Below, piece after piece: positions 47,667 through 47,905 of a stretch of 47,905 nt of DNA (position 1 is its first letter; the number at the start of each line of letters is the position of its first letter). The translations under genes were made by a program, and so were the position numbers. Below the pieces are notes generated by a model. That model did no database searches and had not been told where the DNA came from. It saw nothing but the letters and a program-made list of their open reading frames with translations. Location: assembly GCA_023459215.1 (NCBI GenBank), contig JAEWVF010000034.1, positions 1 to 47,905 of the forward strand. Reading direction: 5' to 3'. This stretch comes from Chloroflexota bacterium (GTDB lineage Bacteria; Chloroflexota; Anaerolineae; Anaerolineales; Villigracilaceae).

Positions 47667-47905
47667 CAGGGCTTTCTTAAAGTAACGAAAGTAGGGACAA
47701 AAAAGACCTTTCTCGTGTAATCTTTTGTTGCGAGACAAAACATACACAGAGGAAGGTCAAGATGGAGTCTATCACAACAAATGGTGTAGTTTTTGATGTG
47801 GGCAGCTTGTATGCACATTTTCAGAGCCTGAAAGATAACCGCAAGCCCAAAGGATTGCGCTACCGACTGGTAGATATTCTGGTCATGATGGTGATGGCGA
47901 AAATT
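47667..47905 (+). mobile_element. ISAs1-like insertion sequence, left end, truncated by the window
   Basis: CAGGGCTTTCTTAAAGTAA at 47667 fits the CAGGG-type terminal repeat of ISAs1 elements. The transposase reading frame starts 95 bases inside. The right end and target duplication are outside the window. It inserted directly upstream of the AAC(3)-like gene in divergent orientation. Confidence 0.75.
47762..47905 (+). CDS. ISAs1-family transposase, N-terminal part (cut by window edge)
   Basis: 48 codons from the ATG at 47762 to the window end: MESITTNGVVFDVGSLYAHF and then QSLKDNRKPKGLRYRLVDIL. The pattern of a short helix followed by L-x-D-x-R-x-x-x-G-x-R-Y-x-L-x-x-I-L is the DDE_Tnp_1-associated N-terminal domain of ISAs1 (H-repeat) transposases. 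AGAGGAAGG lies upstream of the ATG. The DDE catalytic core is outside the window. Confidence 0.85.
   Translation, partial: MESITTNGVVFDVGSLYAHFQSLKDNRKPKGLRYRLVDILVMMVMAKI

Overview
The window looks like a chromosomal segment from an uncultured or little-studied bacterium, most plausibly of the Chloroflexota (Anaerolineae-like). That assignment is inference, from gene content: split YbhF-type exporters, TPTP-rich lipoproteins, an aldehyde ferredoxin oxidoreductase paired with a MoaD protein, DUF3048, divergent complex I-like membrane subunits, SelB, and many dispersed palindromic repeats. Most of the window is moderately GC-rich and densely coded. The stretch at about 41.7-45.4 kb is clearly AT-richer and looks acquired.

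Layout. 0-10.4 kb: a partial HlyD-type adaptor, an orphan substrate-binding protein without a signal peptide, ruvB, and an eight-gene minus-strand exporter operon. The operon runs tetR, ABC-2 permease, HlyD adaptor, HXXEE protein, F420-type DUF385 protein, ATPase, SRPBCC protein, ATPase, and starts from a TetR operator/promoter. 10.6-15 kb: an M50 protease, a small membrane protein, triosephosphate isomerase and a WD40-like lipoprotein. 15-17.6 kb: a MoaD-like protein and an 86-residue partner, convergent with a tungsten/molybdenum aldehyde oxidoreductase. 17.7-21.6 kb: msrA, a small secreted protein and clpC. 21.6-23.3 kb: a compact four-gene unit around a DpnI-type methyl-directed restriction endonuclease. 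24-27.7 kb: an enolase-superfamily racemase/synthase, a PfkB kinase, a DUF1295 protein and an ABM-domain protein. 27.7-28.6 kb: a palindromic repeat cluster enclosing a GIY-YIG gene. 28.6-32.8 kb: small membrane/zinc-ribbon proteins, selB and a coiled-coil protein. 32.9-36.5 kb: three overlapping complex I/Mrp-like membrane genes. 36.5-41.6 kb (plus strand): DUF3048, SRAP protein, MFS exporter and a LysM/M23 peptidase. 41.66 kb: tRNA-Val(CAC) with a strong promoter.

Downstream of the tRNA lie a degenerate partial copy of it, a perfect 40-bp palindrome, and two 5'-truncated Rhs C-terminal modules. Each Rhs module is followed by a small membrane-protein gene that may encode immunity. The right end carries a LuxR-type response regulator, a lincosamide/aminoglycoside nucleotidyltransferase-like gene and an AAC(3)-like acetyltransferase gene. 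An ISAs1-like element sits immediately upstream of the acetyltransferase start and runs off the window.

The most unusual signals are in the non-coding and repeat layer. (i) A family of 17-19-bp micro-insertions (core ACCCT..CGGGCAC..GT) occurs in dispersed repeats, in both Rhs modules (one adds an in-frame stop, one shifts the frame) and in part in the tRNA remnant. (ii) A dispersed repeat with 14-bp inverted ends has its interior in opposite orientations in two copies while the outer flanks keep the same orientation. Other points of interest are the DpnI operon with small accessory genes and the complex I-like trio that appears to have lost the usual proton-path residues.
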